Positions 28,087 through 38,954 are shown, counted from the stretch's first letter. The stretch: 64,000 nucleotides of DNA from Peteryoungia wuzhouensis (GCF_003205195.1 NZ_QJRY01000002.1:434001-498000); one strand, 5' to 3'. The notes: generated from the letters alone by a model not told the origin. Program-made: numbers and translations.

Positions 28087-28953
28087 TCAGGAGCCGGTCA
28101 GCAGCTGCTTGCCGGCGCGTGCGATCCAGGAACCGGCGTTTTCACGCGGCTCGAGGCCACCCTTCTGCAGCAGCTGGTAGGAATCGGCATACCACTGGCT
28201 GTCGGGGTAGTTGTGACCCAGTACGGCAGCAGCCGTCTGCGCTTCCTGCACCACGCCCATGGCATAGTAGGCCTCGACCAGACGTGCCAGCGCCTCTTCG
28301 ATCTGGTTGGTATTCGGATAACGCTCGACGACCACGCGGAAGCGCTGGATCGACGCGAGATATTCCTTGCGCTCCAGATAGTAGCGGCCGACCTGCATTT
28401 CCTTGCCGGCGAGCTGGTCGCGGGCGAATCGGATCTTGGCCTGAGCATCGTCGACATATTCGGAGTTCGGGAACTCGTCGACAACGCGCTGCATCGCCTC
28501 GATCGTCTTGACCGAATTCTTCTGATCCTGCGTCACGCTGGAAATCTGCTTCCAGTAGGACAGGCCGACGAGATACTGCGCGTAAGCGGCATCTTCCGAC
28601 TTCGGATAGAGGTTCATGTAGCGGTTACCGGTCGCAATCGCGTCGGCATAGCGGCCGAGGCGATACTTGGTGAAGGTGCTCATCACCAGAGACTTGCGCG
28701 ACCATTCCGAGAACGGATGCTGGGCGTCGACCGCATCGAACTTGCGCGCAGCTTCGCTCATGTTGCCCGCCTTGATATTGGCGAGGCCCTGATTGTAGAG
28801 CACCTCCGGCGGATCGGTTTCTGCCGCAAGCTTGGTGATGTCGATATCCGGGTCCGACTGGCAGCTGGCGAGAACGCCTGCAACCGACATCAAGACGCAG
28901 AGGCCTGCAACACGCACGGCTTTCTTCACAACGACCGACCCTACATGACTCAT
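28087..28953 (-). CDS. bamD: Outer membrane assembly lipoprotein BamD
   Basis: Essential lipoprotein of the BAM complex that inserts beta-barrel proteins in the outer membrane. It has 288 residues. A signal sequence ends in lipobox VLASC with Cys31 as the lipidated residue, and the remainder is TPR-like ([21 protein letters not shown] and [16 protein letters not shown]). The start at [11 protein letters not shown] gives a standard signal; an ATG ten codons upstream is also possible. The 235 bases between it and lpxC contain the lpxC terminator and room for its own promoter. Confidence 0.94.
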   Translation of the reverse strand: MSHVGSVVVKKAVRVAGLCVLMSVAGVLASCQSDPDIDITKLAAETDPPEVLYNQGLANIKAGNMSEAARKFDAVDAQHPFSEWSRKSLVMSTFTKYRLGRYADAIATGNRYMNLYPKSEDAAYAQYLVGLSYWKQISSVTQDQKNSVKTIEAMQRVVDEFPNSEYVDDAQAKIRFARDQLAGKEMQVGRYYLERKEYLASIQRFRVVVERYPNTNQIEEALARLVEAYYAMGVVQEAQTAAAVLGHNYPDSQWYADSYQLLQKGGLEPRENAGSWIARAGKQLLTGS

Positions 28954-29131
28954 TCGAAAGATCCCGATTGCAGCGCCGCCCATGAGCCGTCGCTTTCAGA
29001 TGGCGTTTCTAGCCGCAAAAGCAGCATTAGGGCAACGCAGTGATGATGATTTAACGCATTTTTGTGGCGCGCGCTGGAGAAAGTCGCGATCGCGCCAGAC
29101 TTGGACGACCGTTGCACCGCAGAAACGACAA

Positions 29132-29156
29132 CGCCGGCTCCCAGAGAAAGCCGGCG
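29132..29156 (-). terminator. Terminator of lpxC
   Basis: CGCCGGCT pairs with AGCCGGCG across a nine-base loop, 33 bases past the lpxC stop, followed on the transcribed strand by TTGTCGTTT. Moderately strong. Confidence 0.6.
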
Positions 29157-29188
29157 CGGACAAGGTCGCAACTGCATGGACGTGTCGA

Positions 29189-30145
29189 TCACGCAGTCCA
29201 GGGCGCAAATTCCGGAACCTGGACCGGCACGAATTCACGCGCCCGGACCTTGAGGTTGCGGCTCGGAGCCTCGACCACTTCGTAAGCCGTCGGATCGCTC
29301 AGCAGCGCCTTCAGCGCATTGGCATTGAGCTTGTGACCACCGCGATAGGAGCGATAGCAACCGATGAACTGGGCACCGGCCAGCGCAAGATCACCGACGG
29401 CGTCCAGCGTCTTGTGACGGACGAATTCGTCCCTCTCGTAACGCAGGCCTTCGACATTGATAACGGTGTCGTCGTCCGAGATGACGACGGAATTCTCCAG
29501 CGACGAGCCAAGTGCGAAGCCGGCGGCCCAGAGACGTTCGACATCGCGCATGAAACCGAAGGTGCGGGCACGCGACAGCTGCGTCTTGAAGGTCTCGGCA
29601 TTGAGTTCACCCGCCCAGCTCTGGCGGCCGATCAGCTTGCTGTCAAAATCGATCTCGACCTCGAATCGGGTCCCATCATACGGACGGAATTCAGCCCAGG
29701 ACGATCCGGCCTCGATGCGAACCGGCTTGGTCACCCGGATATAGCGGCGCTTGACGCCGAGATTGGTGATCCCAACCTGCTCGATGGCGTCGATGAACAC
29801 TTCCGAGCTGCCGTCCATGATCGGCATCTCCGCACCGTCCACCTCGATCACGAGATTGTCGAGGCCGAGCGCGTAGATGGCTGCCATGACGTGTTCGATG
29901 GTGGCGATGGAACGGGCGGGATTGGTGCCGAGAACGGTGCAAAGGTCGGTATTGCCGACATGGGCCGACACCGCGCGATATTCGCTGGTGCTACCGTCAT
30001 CATGCTGCCGGACGAAGGTGATGCCGCTGCCGGCTTCTGCCGGGAGGAACGTGATCGTCACGTCGCGGCCCGAATGAACCCCGATCCCTGTCAGCGAAAG
30101 CGGCGCTGCGATCGTGGTCTGAAATCCGAGCAAGGCAATTGCCAT
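29189..30145 (-). CDS. lpxC: UDP-3-O-acyl-N-acetylglucosamine deacetylase
   Basis: Zinc hydrolase catalysing the first committed step of lipid A synthesis. It has 318 residues, close to the usual 305. Zinc ligands lie in IEHVMAA and the HKTLDAVGDLAL segment, and the PIMDGSSEVFI loop and GRQSWAGELN region are also conserved. The start is MAIALLGFQTT; the open frame upstream spans 33 codons of non-conserved sequence. It lies downstream of ftsZ but behind a terminator and a 262-base gap, so it probably has its own promoter. Confidence 0.95.
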   Translation of the reverse strand: MAIALLGFQTTIAAPLSLTGIGVHSGRDVTITFLPAEAGSGITFVRQHDDGSTSEYRAVSAHVGNTDLCTVLGTNPARSIATIEHVMAAIYALGLDNLVIEVDGAEMPIMDGSSEVFIDAIEQVGITNLGVKRRYIRVTKPVRIEAGSSWAEFRPYDGTRFEVEIDFDSKLIGRQSWAGELNAETFKTQLSRARTFGFMRDVERLWAAGFALGSSLENSVVISDDDTVINVEGLRYERDEFVRHKTLDAVGDLALAGAQFIGCYRSYRGGHKLNANALKALLSDPTAYEVVEAPSRNLKVRAREFVPVQVPEFAPWTA

Positions 30146-30360
30146 TCCTGTTGTCCTGATCTGCGAGGCGCCGGAGCCGAAGCCCTCACATGCGCCGAAG
30201 TTTACCTGAGGAGAACCTAAAACATGGCCCTGTTTCGATTTCATACATACGAGTGTCCGGCGTCATTACCAAATCACTGTTTCTTTCGCTGTGTAACGAA
30301 GTCAACCAACTGAAATTCGTCAAGAATTCCGCTCAGGAAAAGCCGCCCGAAAACGACAGA

Positions 30361-30381
30361 ACCCGGGCTGCGAGCCCGGGT
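30361..30381 (-). terminator. Terminator after ftsZ
   Basis: ACCCGGGCT pairs perfectly with AGCCCGGGT around a three-base loop, 27 bases past the ftsZ stop. The transcribed strand continues TTCTGTCGTTTTC. It likely ends the dcw transcript. Confidence 0.75.
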
Positions 30382-30407
30382 CCGGAAGCATGCAATTGAG
30401 GCGAGCC

Positions 30408-32156
30408 TCAGTTGGTCTGGCGGCGCAGGAAGGCCGGGATTTCCAGCTGGTCGTCTTCGCTCGTGGCGCGAGCCGGCGTTGCGCGACCGAGGTCGTCCAA
30501 CTGGCCGCGACGCGGTGCGTAGAGGCTGGCCTCGGCGGAGAGCGGGCGGCGCTGCTGCGACGATGCGGTCGGAGCAGAACCCGTCATGTCGCCCATCGAA
30601 GGCTCTTCCTCGTGCTGGCGGCCGAGCGAATTGGTGATTCGCTTCAGCAGGCCCATCGGACCACGATCATCCTGGGCAGCAGGTGCGGCAGCATGGGCGC
30701 GGTGATCGATTTCAGCACGCAGCACCGGCGGGAAGTCTTCCACCTTGGGCATGCGGACCGGTTCGGCCATGCGGGGCTCCGCAACAACAGGCGCCGGCGC
30801 GACAGGCGCCTGCATGACGGGTGCCGGCTGCTGCATCACCGGAGCCGGCTGGCTCATGACGGGGGCCGGCGCAACCGGCTGCATCATCTGCGGGGCCGGA
30901 GCGGCTTCCTGTGCCGGAGCGGCGAACAGCTTGCTGGCCGGGCGGAATTCCGGCTGGGAAGCGGGCTGCGGCTGCTGGTTCATGACCGGCTGGCGGGCAA
31001 CAGCGATTTCGAGTTCACGTTCCATCTCGGCTTCAGCGGAACGAATGGTGTCTGCGACCGGATCCATGGTCGGCTTGGGGGCCTGCGCCATTGCAGGCTG
31101 ATATGCGGCCGGTGCCGGAGCAACGGCCGCGGAGGGACGCATAGCAGGCTTTGTCAGCGGTGCGGCCTCGAAGCCCTTGGAAGCCAGAGCCGCGCGGTCG
31201 ATGCCGGTCGCAACGACCGACACGCGGATGATGCCTTCGAGCGCTTCGTCGAAGGTCGCACCGAGGATGATGTTGGCGTCCGGATCGACTTCCTCGCGGA
31301 TACGGGTCGCGGCTTCGTCAACTTCGAACAGGGTCAGGTCACGGCCACCGGTGATCGAGATCAGCAGGCCCTGGGCGCCCTTCATCGAGGTTTCGTCGAG
31401 CAGCGGATTGGCAATCGCGGCTTCGGCGGCCTGCATGGCGCGGCCTTCACCCGATGCTTCGCCGGTGCCCATCATCGCACGACCCATTTCGCGCATGACG
31501 GAACGGACGTCAGCGAAATCGAGGTTGATGAGGCCTTCCTTGACCATCAGGTCGGTGATGCAGGCAACGCCCGAATAGAGCACCTGGTCTGCCATGGCGA
31601 AGGCGTCGGCAAAGGTGGTGCGATCGTTGGCGATGCGGAACAGGTTCTGGTTCGGGATGACGATCAGGGTATCGACGGACTTCTGCAGTTCCTCGATGCC
31701 GGATTCGGCAAGCCGCATGCGACGCTGGCCTTCGAAGTGGAACGGCTTGGTGACGACGCCGACGGTCAGGATGCCCTTGTTGCGGGCGGCCTGGGCGACG
31801 ACCGGGGCGGCACCAGTGCCGGTACCACCACCCATGCCGGCGGTGACGAAGCACATGTGGGTCCCGTTCAGGTGATCGATGATTTCATCGATGCATTCTT
31901 CGGCAGCAGCGCGGCCGACTTCCGGCTGCGAACCGGCGCCGAGGCCCTCAGTGACATTCACGCCGAGCTGGATGATGCGCTCGGCCTTGGTCATGGTCAG
32001 CGCCTGGGCATCGGTGTTGGCGACGACGAAATCGACGCCCTGCAAGCCAGCGGTGATCATGTTGTTGACGGCATTGCCGCCACCGCCACCGACACCGAAC
32101 ACGGTGATGCGTGGCTTCAGCTCAGTGATGTCTGGCTTCTGCAACTTGATGGTCAT
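30408..32156 (-). CDS. ftsZ: Cell division protein FtsZ (long form)
   Basis: Tubulin-like GTPase that forms the cytokinetic ring. It has 582 residues, versus about 380 in E. coli, because of a long disordered linker. [10 protein letters not shown] and the tubulin signature GGGTGTG (109–115) mark the GTPase core to about residue 320. The linker (about 330–565) is rich in Pro, Ala, Met and Gln, with repeated QPAPVM units. The terminal [10 protein letters not shown] peptide is the FtsA-binding tail. The start MTIKLQKPD is preceded by AAGAAGGAAC; an in-frame upstream extension of 15 codons is unlikely. ftsA lies 95 bases upstream. Confidence 0.97.
   Translation of the reverse strand: MTIKLQKPDITELKPRITVFGVGGGGGNAVNNMITAGLQGVDFVVANTDAQALTMTKAERIIQLGVNVTEGLGAGSQPEVGRAAAEECIDEIIDHLNGTHMCFVTAGMGGGTGTGAAPVVAQAARNKGILTVGVVTKPFHFEGQRRMRLAESGIEELQKSVDTLIVIPNQNLFRIANDRTTFADAFAMADQVLYSGVACITDLMVKEGLINLDFADVRSVMREMGRAMMGTGEASGEGRAMQAAEAAIANPLLDETSMKGAQGLLISITGGRDLTLFEVDEAATRIREEVDPDANIILGATFDEALEGIIRVSVVATGIDRAALASKGFEAAPLTKPAMRPSAAVAPAPAAYQPAMAQAPKPTMDPVADTIRSAEAEMERELEIAVARQPVMNQQPQPASQPEFRPASKLFAAPAQEAAPAPQMMQPVAPAPVMSQPAPVMQQPAPVMQAPVAPAPVVAEPRMAEPVRMPKVEDFPPVLRAEIDHRAHAAAPAAQDDRGPMGLLKRITNSLGRQHEEEPSMGDMTGSAPTASSQQRRPLSAEASLYAPRRGQLDDLGRATPARATSEDDQLEIPAFLRRQTN
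30795..30870 (-). repeat. Pro-Val-Met repeats in the FtsZ linker
   Basis: Short degenerate 18–24 base repeats encode successive [15 protein letters not shown] units in the disordered linker. Length polymorphism between strains would be expected here. Confidence 0.55.
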
Positions 32157-32251
32157 GGTACCCGTTCCTTCTTTTTCCGGCCGCATCGCCAAGCCGGCCA
32201 TGTCATTTCAACAGATTTCCCTTGGCCGAACCTTGCGGTCGGTGGGCAAGC

Positions 32252-33583
32252 TCAAAAACTCTCTTTCAGCCATTGCCCCATACGGGCGATCCGGCTGCTT
32301 CCATTGCCGAAGGGCGAGAACAACCCACCCTGCCCGGCATGTGTTTCCTGGTCCGCCATCTGCGGATAGATCGTCAGCCCGACTGCGGTCGAGAAGGCTG
32401 GGCCCTTGGCAGCGGCGGGAAGACCCGACACGCCCATCGGACGACCGATACGCACGTTCCTGGCGAGAATGCGGCGCGCTGCTTCCGGCATACCGGTCAG
32501 CTGGCACGCACCACCCGTCAGAACGACCCGCTTGCCGACAACCGGCGAGAAGCCCGATTTCTGGATCCGGTCGCGCAGCAGTTCGAGGGTTTCCTCGATA
32601 CGCGCGCTGATGATCCGGGTCAGCAGAGCCCGCGGCACCTGCGTCGGCTGATCGCGGTCATCCTCGCCGATCGGCGGGACGGACACGACTTCACGATCAT
32701 CGGCGCCGTTGGCGACAGCCGAACCGTGAACGACTTTCAGGCGTTCTGCATCCTCGATACGGGTCGAAAGCCCGCGCGCCAGATCGGTCGTCACATGGTG
32801 ACCGCCGATCCCGATGGCGTCCGTATGGATCAACTTGCCTTCTGCGAAGACCGAGATGGTGGTCATGCCACCACCCATGTCGATCGCCGCGCAACCGAGC
32901 TCAACTTCATCATCGACCAGGGCAGCGAGGCCGCTGGCATAAGGCGTGGCAACCACGCCCTCGACGGTCAGGTGAGCCCTGTTAATGCAGAGTTCCAGGT
33001 TGCGGAGCGCTGCACGTTCGGCTGTGACCACATGCATGTCGACGCCGAGGACGTCGCCATACATTCCCAGTGGATCACGGATTCCCCGTTCGCCGTCAAG
33101 CGAAAAGCCAGTCGGCAGCGAATGCAGCACGGCGCGGTCATTGCCCTGCGACTTCTGCCCAGCGGCGATCAACACCTTGCGCAGATCACCAGACTCGACT
33201 TCCTGACCACCGAGATCGATCGTTGCCGTATAGACGTCCGAGCCGATGCGACCGGCCGAAACATTGACGATCAGGCTCTCGACGGTGAGACCCGCCATGC
33301 GCTCCGCCGCATCGACGGCAAGGCGCACGACATTCTCAACCGCATCGAGATCGGCAATGACGCCAGACTTGATACCGTAAGAGCGCTGATGGCCGAGCCC
33401 GATCACCTCGACGTTATGGGTCCGGCCCGGCAGAACCGAGGTTTCACGACGCGGCGTCAACCGTGCGATCATGCACACGACCTTGGTCGTACCGATATCG
33501 AGGACCGAGACTACATGAGCACGCTTAGAAGACAGCGGCTTGGTGCGCGGCAGACCGAAGGAGGAGCCACCAAAGATACTCAT
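32252..33583 (-). CDS. ftsA: Cell division protein FtsA
   Basis: Actin-like ATPase that tethers FtsZ to the membrane and recruits later division proteins. It has 443 residues. Actin-fold phosphate loops are visible as VLDIGTTKVVCMIA near 28–42, AAIDMGGGMTTISVF near 220 and VVLTGGACQLTGM near 375. The C-terminal amphipathic helix ends MGQWLKESF, the usual membrane-targeting tail. The ATG overlaps the ftsQ stop codon by four bases. The short gap to ftsZ may hold an ftsZ promoter, but I see no strong element. Confidence 0.96.
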   Translation of the reverse strand: MSIFGGSSFGLPRTKPLSSKRAHVVSVLDIGTTKVVCMIARLTPRRETSVLPGRTHNVEVIGLGHQRSYGIKSGVIADLDAVENVVRLAVDAAERMAGLTVESLIVNVSAGRIGSDVYTATIDLGGQEVESGDLRKVLIAAGQKSQGNDRAVLHSLPTGFSLDGERGIRDPLGMYGDVLGVDMHVVTAERAALRNLELCINRAHLTVEGVVATPYASGLAALVDDEVELGCAAIDMGGGMTTISVFAEGKLIHTDAIGIGGHHVTTDLARGLSTRIEDAERLKVVHGSAVANGADDREVVSVPPIGEDDRDQPTQVPRALLTRIISARIEETLELLRDRIQKSGFSPVVGKRVVLTGGACQLTGMPEAARRILARNVRIGRPMGVSGLPAAAKGPAFSTAVGLTIYPQMADQETHAGQGGLFSPFGNGSSRIARMGQWLKESF

Positions 33584-34503
33584 ATCTTCTGCTCCAGCTT
33601 CTTGAGTTCCTTGGTACGAGCATCGACGACGACCTGGCGACGCTCCTGCGCTTCCGGTGTCAGGCGCACAGCGACACGATCGGGAAGACGCATATCGATG
33701 GCGGCGATATCGCGCGACAGGACCTGCTGCTCCTGGTCAAAACGGGTCAGAAGGGCGAGCGCCTCGGCGATGTGATCTTCCGGCAGCTTGACGATGATGC
33801 CGTTGTCCAGATGAACATCCCAGCGACGTCCGGCAACCCGGACAAAAGCCTTCACCCGAGAGGCGATCGCGGGCCACTTGGAAAATTCCTCTTCGACGGC
33901 GGCCGCCGCCGTTTCGGCATCGCGGCCGACGAAAAGCGGAAGCGAGGCAAACTTGTTGTCGCGCAGCGGTGCGATCACGCTACCCGAGCGCTCAATAATG
34001 GACAGGTCCGAACCATGCTGCCAGATCGCGTAGGCCTGACGCTCCTTCAGCATCACCTCGACCGTACCCGGATAGACCTTGCGAACCTCAACCGATTCGA
34101 CCCACGGAAGATCGGAAAGCGCCTTGCGGGCACCTGCGATATCAAGCTCAAGCAAGCTGGAAGCGCCATCGAGCCCGAGAAGCTGAAGAATATCAATTTC
34201 GGACGTGTGCTGATTGCCGGAAACACGGACATCCTCGATGGAGAAACCCGCCGTCGACGTGAGGGACTGCATCACCTCAGACCCATGGCCGCCAACGATG
34301 ACGCCGTGAAGCGCCACAACCGAGTAGAAACCGGCGAGAGAAATCTTGCCGAGATGGCGCGGCAAAGGGATACGGCCAGAACAGAGACTGGCGACGGAAC
34401 GCACCATACGGCGAAGCGGACGCGGCAGAACCACCCCCTCACCCGCGCCGGTCGGCATGGCGGAATATCCGCCCGCGCCCTCAGCCACCCTGTTGCCACT
34501 CAT
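33580..34503 (-). CDS. ftsQ: Cell division protein FtsQ
   Basis: Bitopic divisome protein that bridges early and late components. It has 307 residues. A long cytoplasmic N-terminus (about 1–60) leads to one membrane helix ([18 protein letters not shown]), then a POTRA domain starting [11 protein letters not shown] and a beta domain that continues to the C-terminus. The start MSGNRVAEG overlaps the ddl stop codon (ATGA). It is followed by ftsA with a four-base overlap, so ddl–ftsQ–ftsA are translationally coupled. Confidence 0.94.
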   Translation of the reverse strand: MSGNRVAEGAGGYSAMPTGAGEGVVLPRPLRRMVRSVASLCSGRIPLPRHLGKISLAGFYSVVALHGVIVGGHGSEVMQSLTSTAGFSIEDVRVSGNQHTSEIDILQLLGLDGASSLLELDIAGARKALSDLPWVESVEVRKVYPGTVEVMLKERQAYAIWQHGSDLSIIERSGSVIAPLRDNKFASLPLFVGRDAETAAAAVEEEFSKWPAIASRVKAFVRVAGRRWDVHLDNGIIVKLPEDHIAEALALLTRFDQEQQVLSRDIAAIDMRLPDRVAVRLTPEAQERRQVVVDARTKELKKLEQKI

Positions 34504-35426
34504 CGAGAACACGATGCGTCCTCCACCATCCAACTTACAAACTCACCAAAGGCGATACCCTCATGGGCAGCCATTTCCGGCACAAGCGAGGTCGGGGTCA
34601 TGCCAGGCTGGTTGTTAAGCTCCAACCAGATCAGATCACCATCCTCCGAGAAACGGTCGTCGTAGCGAAAGTCTGACCGACTCACTCCACGACACCCGAT
34701 CGCCCGATGCGCCTCAGCCGCCAATGATTGTATTTTTTGGTAAATTTTCGGTGAAATTTGCGCAGGAAGTATGTGCTGCGAGCCCCCCGCGACATACTTC
34801 GAGTCATAGTCGTAAAAGCCGTGACCAAGCGGCACCACCTCGATCACGCCGAGCGGCCTACCATCCATCACTCCGCATGTCAGCTCACGGCCGGCGACAT
34901 AACGCTCGACCATCACGAGATCGCCATAGCGCCACTCGCTGGAGGTCAGGATCTGCGGCGGATGAGCCATGTCTTCGCGCACGATGACGACACCGAAGCT
35001 GGAGCCTTCGCGGACCGGCTTGACGACATAGGGCGGAGCCATCGGATGCGTGTTGCCGATGTCGAAACGGTTCATGACGACGGCTTCGGCAACAGGGATG
35101 CCAGCCTGGGCAGCGACAATCTTTGCCTGCCGCTTGTCCATCGCCAGCGCCGAAGCAAGTACGCCGGAATGCGTGTAAGGGATCTCAAGATATTCAAGCA
35201 CACCCTGAATGGTGCCATCCTCACCAAATGGACCATGCAAGGCATTGAAGGCGACGTCGGGCTTCAGCGCCTCCAGCACGCGACTGATGTCACGACCAAC
35301 ATCCACTCGCGTCACCGTGTAGCCCTGACCTTCGAGTGCAGCCGCGCAGGCGGTCCCGGACGACAAGCTGACCGGGCGCTCCGATGAAATTCCACCCATC
35401 AAAACCGCGACATGCTTGCCACTCAT
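34500..35426 (-). CDS. ddl: D-alanine–D-alanine ligase
   Basis: ATP-grasp enzyme that makes the D-Ala-D-Ala dipeptide added by MurF. It has 308 residues, typical of DdlB. It shows [17 protein letters not shown] at the start, [14 protein letters not shown] near 75, [14 protein letters not shown] near 145 and the [19 protein letters not shown] end motif. It heads the ddl–ftsQ–ftsA group. The 206 bases upstream separate it from the diguanylate cyclase and are rich in TTAA motifs, a likely internal promoter of the cluster. Confidence 0.96.
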   Translation of the reverse strand: MSGKHVAVLMGGISSERPVSLSSGTACAAALEGQGYTVTRVDVGRDISRVLEALKPDVAFNALHGPFGEDGTIQGVLEYLEIPYTHSGVLASALAMDKRQAKIVAAQAGIPVAEAVVMNRFDIGNTHPMAPPYVVKPVREGSSFGVVIVREDMAHPPQILTSSEWRYGDLVMVERYVAGRELTCGVMDGRPLGVIEVVPLGHGFYDYDSKYVAGGSQHILPAQISPKIYQKIQSLAAEAHRAIGCRGVSRSDFRYDDRFSEDGDLIWLELNNQPGMTPTSLVPEMAAHEGIAFGEFVSWMVEDASCSR

Positions 35427-35512
35427 AAAACGCCTCGCAAATAATCACTCGACCGACCCACAGCCCCTCTGGCTGCTCCGATCTCTTCCATGTCAGTTGA
35501 ACAACATTAAGG

Positions 35513-35527
35513 TTAATGAAGCGTTTA
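35513..35527 (-). promoter_or_regulatory. Possible CtrA box upstream of ddl-ftsQA
   Basis: On the plus strand TTAA, seven bases, TTTA, one mismatch from TTAA-N7-TTAA. It lies in a cluster of three TTAA tetramers at 35508–35540, about 90 bases before ddl. CtrA control of ftsQA promoters is known in Caulobacter; here it is inferred. Confidence 0.35.
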
Positions 35528-35632
35528 CTTTCGTTAACTTTGATGGACGCGGGAGATGGCCACCCGCGCAGACAGCGGTTGATAAAACAGGCATAACCCG
35601 TTGAAATAAAGAAAAATTGGAACGTTAAGAAG

Positions 35633-36499
35633 TCAGGCCAAGCGGCGCGTCTCGTTCGCAATGACCGGCAGCAATTCGGCGGTGGTCGCGCCAAGCGCTG
35701 CATCCTGAAGGGCATTGGCATGCACGATTCGGTTCCGGCCAGCAGCCTTTGCCAGATAAAGCGCACGGTCGACATGCGAGAAGATCTCGCTGAACCCGAG
35801 CTCCGCAAGCCCTTCGGCGATGCCACCGGAAACAGTGACCGAGAACGGATTTGCCGGGCCCGTAAACACTGTCGCCTCGACGGCCTCACGCATCGATTCT
35901 GCCACAGCGAGCGCTTCAGCGCCTGTCGTCCCAGGCAGCAGCACGGCGAACTCCTCGCCTCCGAGGCGGGAAACCTGGGCGATGGGCGGCGCAACCGTCG
36001 TCAACACCTGCGCCACCTTGGCGATGACATCGTCACCGGCTTTGTGGCCCAACCCGTCATTGATGGACTTGAACCGATCGATATCGAAGAGAACCAGACA
36101 GGTCCGGCCTCGCACGCGCTCGAACTCCTCCAGGAAGGCACGGCGATTCATCAGTCCGGACAGCATGTCTGTGCGGCTGAGCATTTCGAAACGCTGGTTG
36201 GAAAGTCCGAGATCATAGATGGCCAGGCCAACCACGCTATAGGCAATCACGGCAACGACGAAGGATACGGGCGGCGTGAGAACGGTCGCGATAACAAGCG
36301 CCGGCCAGAGATCATAGGGCAGGAGATTGAAGGCAACGAGAACGAAATGCGAGAGGATGTTGAGGACATAGGCGAAGACAGCAATCTTTGCGGCCATCAC
36401 CACGGCCTTGGCGAGGACCGCCCGGCGTGACGAAAACTCACCCAGCGTCAGCTGCCGTATAATCCACGCATGTACACTCGCAGCCATCACAGCCCCCAT
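35633..36499 (-). CDS. Two-helix membrane diguanylate cyclase (GGEEF) inside the dcw run
   Basis: A 288-residue cyclic di-GMP synthase embedded between murB and ddl on the same strand. Two hydrophobic stretches (about 32–62 and 66–97) lead directly into a GGDEF domain with LSRTDMLSGLMNRRAF, VLFDIDRFKSINDGLGH and GGEEF at 180–184. The catalytic set is intact but the RxxD product-inhibition site is missing (PPIA in its place). It is paralogous to the gene at 20872. The start could instead be the Met four codons later, which has GGGGG five bases upstream. It lies 67 bases past the end of the space before murB's stop, close enough for cotranscription with the wall genes. Confidence 0.88.
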   Translation of the reverse strand: MGAVMAASVHAWIIRQLTLGEFSSRRAVLAKAVVMAAKIAVFAYVLNILSHFVLVAFNLLPYDLWPALVIATVLTPPVSFVVAVIAYSVVGLAIYDLGLSNQRFEMLSRTDMLSGLMNRRAFLEEFERVRGRTCLVLFDIDRFKSINDGLGHKAGDDVIAKVAQVLTTVAPPIAQVSRLGGEEFAVLLPGTTGAEALAVAESMREAVEATVFTGPANPFSVTVSGGIAEGLAELGFSEIFSHVDRALYLAKAAGRNRIVHANALQDAALGATTAELLPVIANETRRLA

Positions 36500-36566
36500 T
36501 TCGCGAGAGAGCGTAATGGCTCCGAGTTAAGATTTCACGCAGACGCCGGTTGCAAGGCGCTCAGAT

Positions 36567-37541
36567 TCACGCCGTCACGGCGCCCATGAATGGCTTGACC
36601 TCGCGGCCCGGCATGAAGATGCCCAGACGCTTGATTTCCCATTCCAGCTTCACCCCGGAATGCTCAAGCACGCGCTGACGCACGGTCTCGCCGAGATATT
36701 CGAGATCGTAGCCAGTCGCATGGCCGGCATTGATCATGAAGTTGCAATGCAGCGACGACATTTGGGCGCCGCCGATCATCAGACCACGGCAACCGGCCTC
36801 GTCAATGAGTTCCCAGGCAGAATGCCCCTCGGGGTTCTTGAAGGTCGATCCGCCGGTCTTCTCCTTCACCGGCTGCACGGTCTCGCGGTGATGGCGCACC
36901 GCATCCATGTCCGCACGAATCTTGGCCCGGTCCTCGGGATAACCTTCGAAAGTTGCATGCGTGAAGATCAGATCGCCGGAGGCTTCAGAATGTCGATAGC
37001 TGTAGCCCATGTCGGCATTTGACAGGACATGCACGTTGCCCTTGCGATCCACGGCTTCGACTTCGATCAGCCGTCCGGCCGTGTCGCCGCCATTGGCACC
37101 CGCATTCATGCGCACCGCACCGCCGATCGAGCCTGGAATGCCGTAGTAGAAATGGAAGCCACCGATGCTGTTGTCCATGGCCATGGCGGCGATATGCTTG
37201 TCCGGGCAGATGGCACCAGCGCGGATGCGGTTTTCACCGGCAAGCTCGACCTGACCAAAGCCCTTGGCAGACAGGCGCACCACAACACCCGGAATGCCAC
37301 CGTCGCGAACCAGCAGGTTCGAGCCGACGCCGATCACGGTCAAAGGCACGTGCTCTGGCAACAGCTTCAGGAAGGTGATGAGGTCCTGGCTGTCATGCGG
37401 CTGGAACATCAGCTCGGCAAGACCGCCCGCCTGGAACCACGTGACGCGGTCCATCGGCGCATCCGGCGTCAGCCGTCCCTTGAGTTCATTGACGCCTGGG
37501 CCGAGCGAGGCCAGCAGCTTTTCCCCATCCACCTGTTTCAT
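36567..37541 (-). CDS. murB: UDP-N-acetylenolpyruvoylglucosamine reductase
   Basis: FAD and NADPH-dependent reductase that forms UDP-MurNAc. It has 324 residues, the short type II form. FAD-binding motifs [14 protein letters not shown] and [16 protein letters not shown] are present, as are the catalytic serine region [10 protein letters not shown] near 230 and the C-terminal Glu region. Its ATG directly follows the murC TGA with no gap. The genes on either side are murC upstream and the diguanylate cyclase downstream. Confidence 0.96.
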   Translation of the reverse strand: MKQVDGEKLLASLGPGVNELKGRLTPDAPMDRVTWFQAGGLAELMFQPHDSQDLITFLKLLPEHVPLTVIGVGSNLLVRDGGIPGVVVRLSAKGFGQVELAGENRIRAGAICPDKHIAAMAMDNSIGGFHFYYGIPGSIGGAVRMNAGANGGDTAGRLIEVEAVDRKGNVHVLSNADMGYSYRHSEASGDLIFTHATFEGYPEDRAKIRADMDAVRHHRETVQPVKEKTGGSTFKNPEGHSAWELIDEAGCRGLMIGGAQMSSLHCNFMINAGHATGYDLEYLGETVRQRVLEHSGVKLEWEIKRLGIFMPGREVKPFMGAVTA

Positions 37542-38954
37542 TCAAGACTTTCCCGAAATTGCATCAAGTTCCGCCGGCAGGGCAGCCGCCCATTGCGTAA
37601 TGTTGCCAGCGCCTAAGAGGACCACGAAATCACCCGGTTGCGCAATGCCCGCGACGAGAGAAGCGAGTTGCTCCGGCGCGGCCAAGTAGCGCGCGTCGCG
37701 ATGGCCGCTGGATTTGATCCGCGACACGAGCGCTTCCGAATCGACTCCCTCGATCGGATCCTCACCTGCGGCATAGACCGGCGACAGGAAGATGGTGTCT
37801 GCATCGTTGAAGCAATTGGCAAAGTCGTCAAACAGGCTGGCGAGGCGCGAATAGCGGTGCGGCTGGTGTACGGCGATGATCCGGCCCTTGCAGGATTCCC
37901 GCGCGGCCTTCAGCACTGCCTTGATCTCGACGGGATGGTGTCCGTAGTCGTCGAAGACCTGGACACCGTTTGCCGTTCCGGTCAGCGTGAAGCGACGCTT
38001 GACGCCGCCGAAGCCAGCGAGACCCTTGCGGATCGCCTCTTCGGAGATGTCGAGACGATTGGCCACGGCGATGGCCGCGCACGCATTGGAGATATTGTGC
38101 CGGCCGGGCATCGGCAGGACGAGATCCTTGAAGCTGAACACGCGGCCGGTACGACGACGGCGGATCTCGACGTCGAAGATCGAGCGCGTACCATCGAGAC
38201 GGACATTCGAGAAGCGCACATCGGCCTGCGGGTTTTCGCCATAGGTGATGACCTTGCGGTCCTCGATCCGGCCAACCAGCGCCTGCACTTCCGGATGATC
38301 GAGGCACATCACGCCGAAGCCGTAGAACGGTACGTTCTCGACAAACTGGCGGAAGGCTGCCCGCGCATTGTCGAAGGTGCCGTAGTGATCGAGATGTTCC
38401 GGATCGATGTTCGTGACGATGGCGACATCCGCAGGGAGCTTGAGGAAGGTGCCGTCCGATTCGTCGGCCTCGACCACCATCCACTCGCCCTCGCCCATCC
38501 GGGCATTAGTGCCATAGGCATTGATGATCCCGCCATTGATGACGGTCGGATCGAGCGCGCCGGCATCCAGAAGGGCAGCAACCATCGAAGTCGTCGTCGT
38601 CTTGCCATGCGTCCCGCCGACGGCGATCGCATTGCGGAAGCGCATCAGTTCGGCCAGCATCTCGGCACGCCGCACGATCGGCAGAAGCTTTTCGCGCGCA
38701 GCGATCAGTTCCGGATTGCTCTTCTTGATCGCTGTCGAAACGACGACCACTTCGGCCTCGCCGAGGTTTTCCGCCGTATGGCCGACAAAAACCTCAATGC
38801 CCTTGGCGCGCAACCGCTGGACATTGGCACTCTCCGACTGGTCAGATCCCTGAACCTTGTGTCCGAGATTGTGCAGGACCTCCGCGATCCCGCTCATCCC
38901 GATCCCGCCGATCCCGATGAAGTGGACCAGACCGATGGTTTTCGGCATTTTCAT
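37542..38954 (-). CDS. murC: UDP-N-acetylmuramate–L-alanine ligase
   Basis: Mur ligase that adds L-Ala to UDP-MurNAc. It has 470 residues. An N-terminal Rossmann domain ([17 protein letters not shown]), the ATP loop [13 protein letters not shown] near 113 and the C-terminal domain with [13 protein letters not shown] and HQPHRYSR are diagnostic of MurC. The start ATG overlaps the murG stop by four bases. It is directly followed by murB. Confidence 0.97.
   Translation of the reverse strand: MKMPKTIGLVHFIGIGGIGMSGIAEVLHNLGHKVQGSDQSESANVQRLRAKGIEVFVGHTAENLGEAEVVVVSTAIKKSNPELIAAREKLLPIVRRAEMLAELMRFRNAIAVGGTHGKTTTTSMVAALLDAGALDPTVINGGIINAYGTNARMGEGEWMVVEADESDGTFLKLPADVAIVTNIDPEHLDHYGTFDNARAAFRQFVENVPFYGFGVMCLDHPEVQALVGRIEDRKVITYGENPQADVRFSNVRLDGTRSIFDVEIRRRRTGRVFSFKDLVLPMPGRHNISNACAAIAVANRLDISEEAIRKGLAGFGGVKRRFTLTGTANGVQVFDDYGHHPVEIKAVLKAARESCKGRIIAVHQPHRYSRLASLFDDFANCFNDADTIFLSPVYAAGEDPIEGVDSEALVSRIKSSGHRDARYLAAPEQLASLVAGIAQPGDFVVLLGAGNITQWAAALPAELDAISGKS

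Noticed and set aside
30390-32369. 659-codon plus-strand frame across ftsZ.
   Set aside because: Antisense to ftsZ with repetitive Gly/Arg/His composition and no recognisable motifs.
35548-35568. CGCGGG/CCCGCG hairpin after the dcw diguanylate cyclase, considered as its terminator.
   Set aside because: Six-base stem, nine-base loop and no T-run; it may be chance in a GC-rich region.
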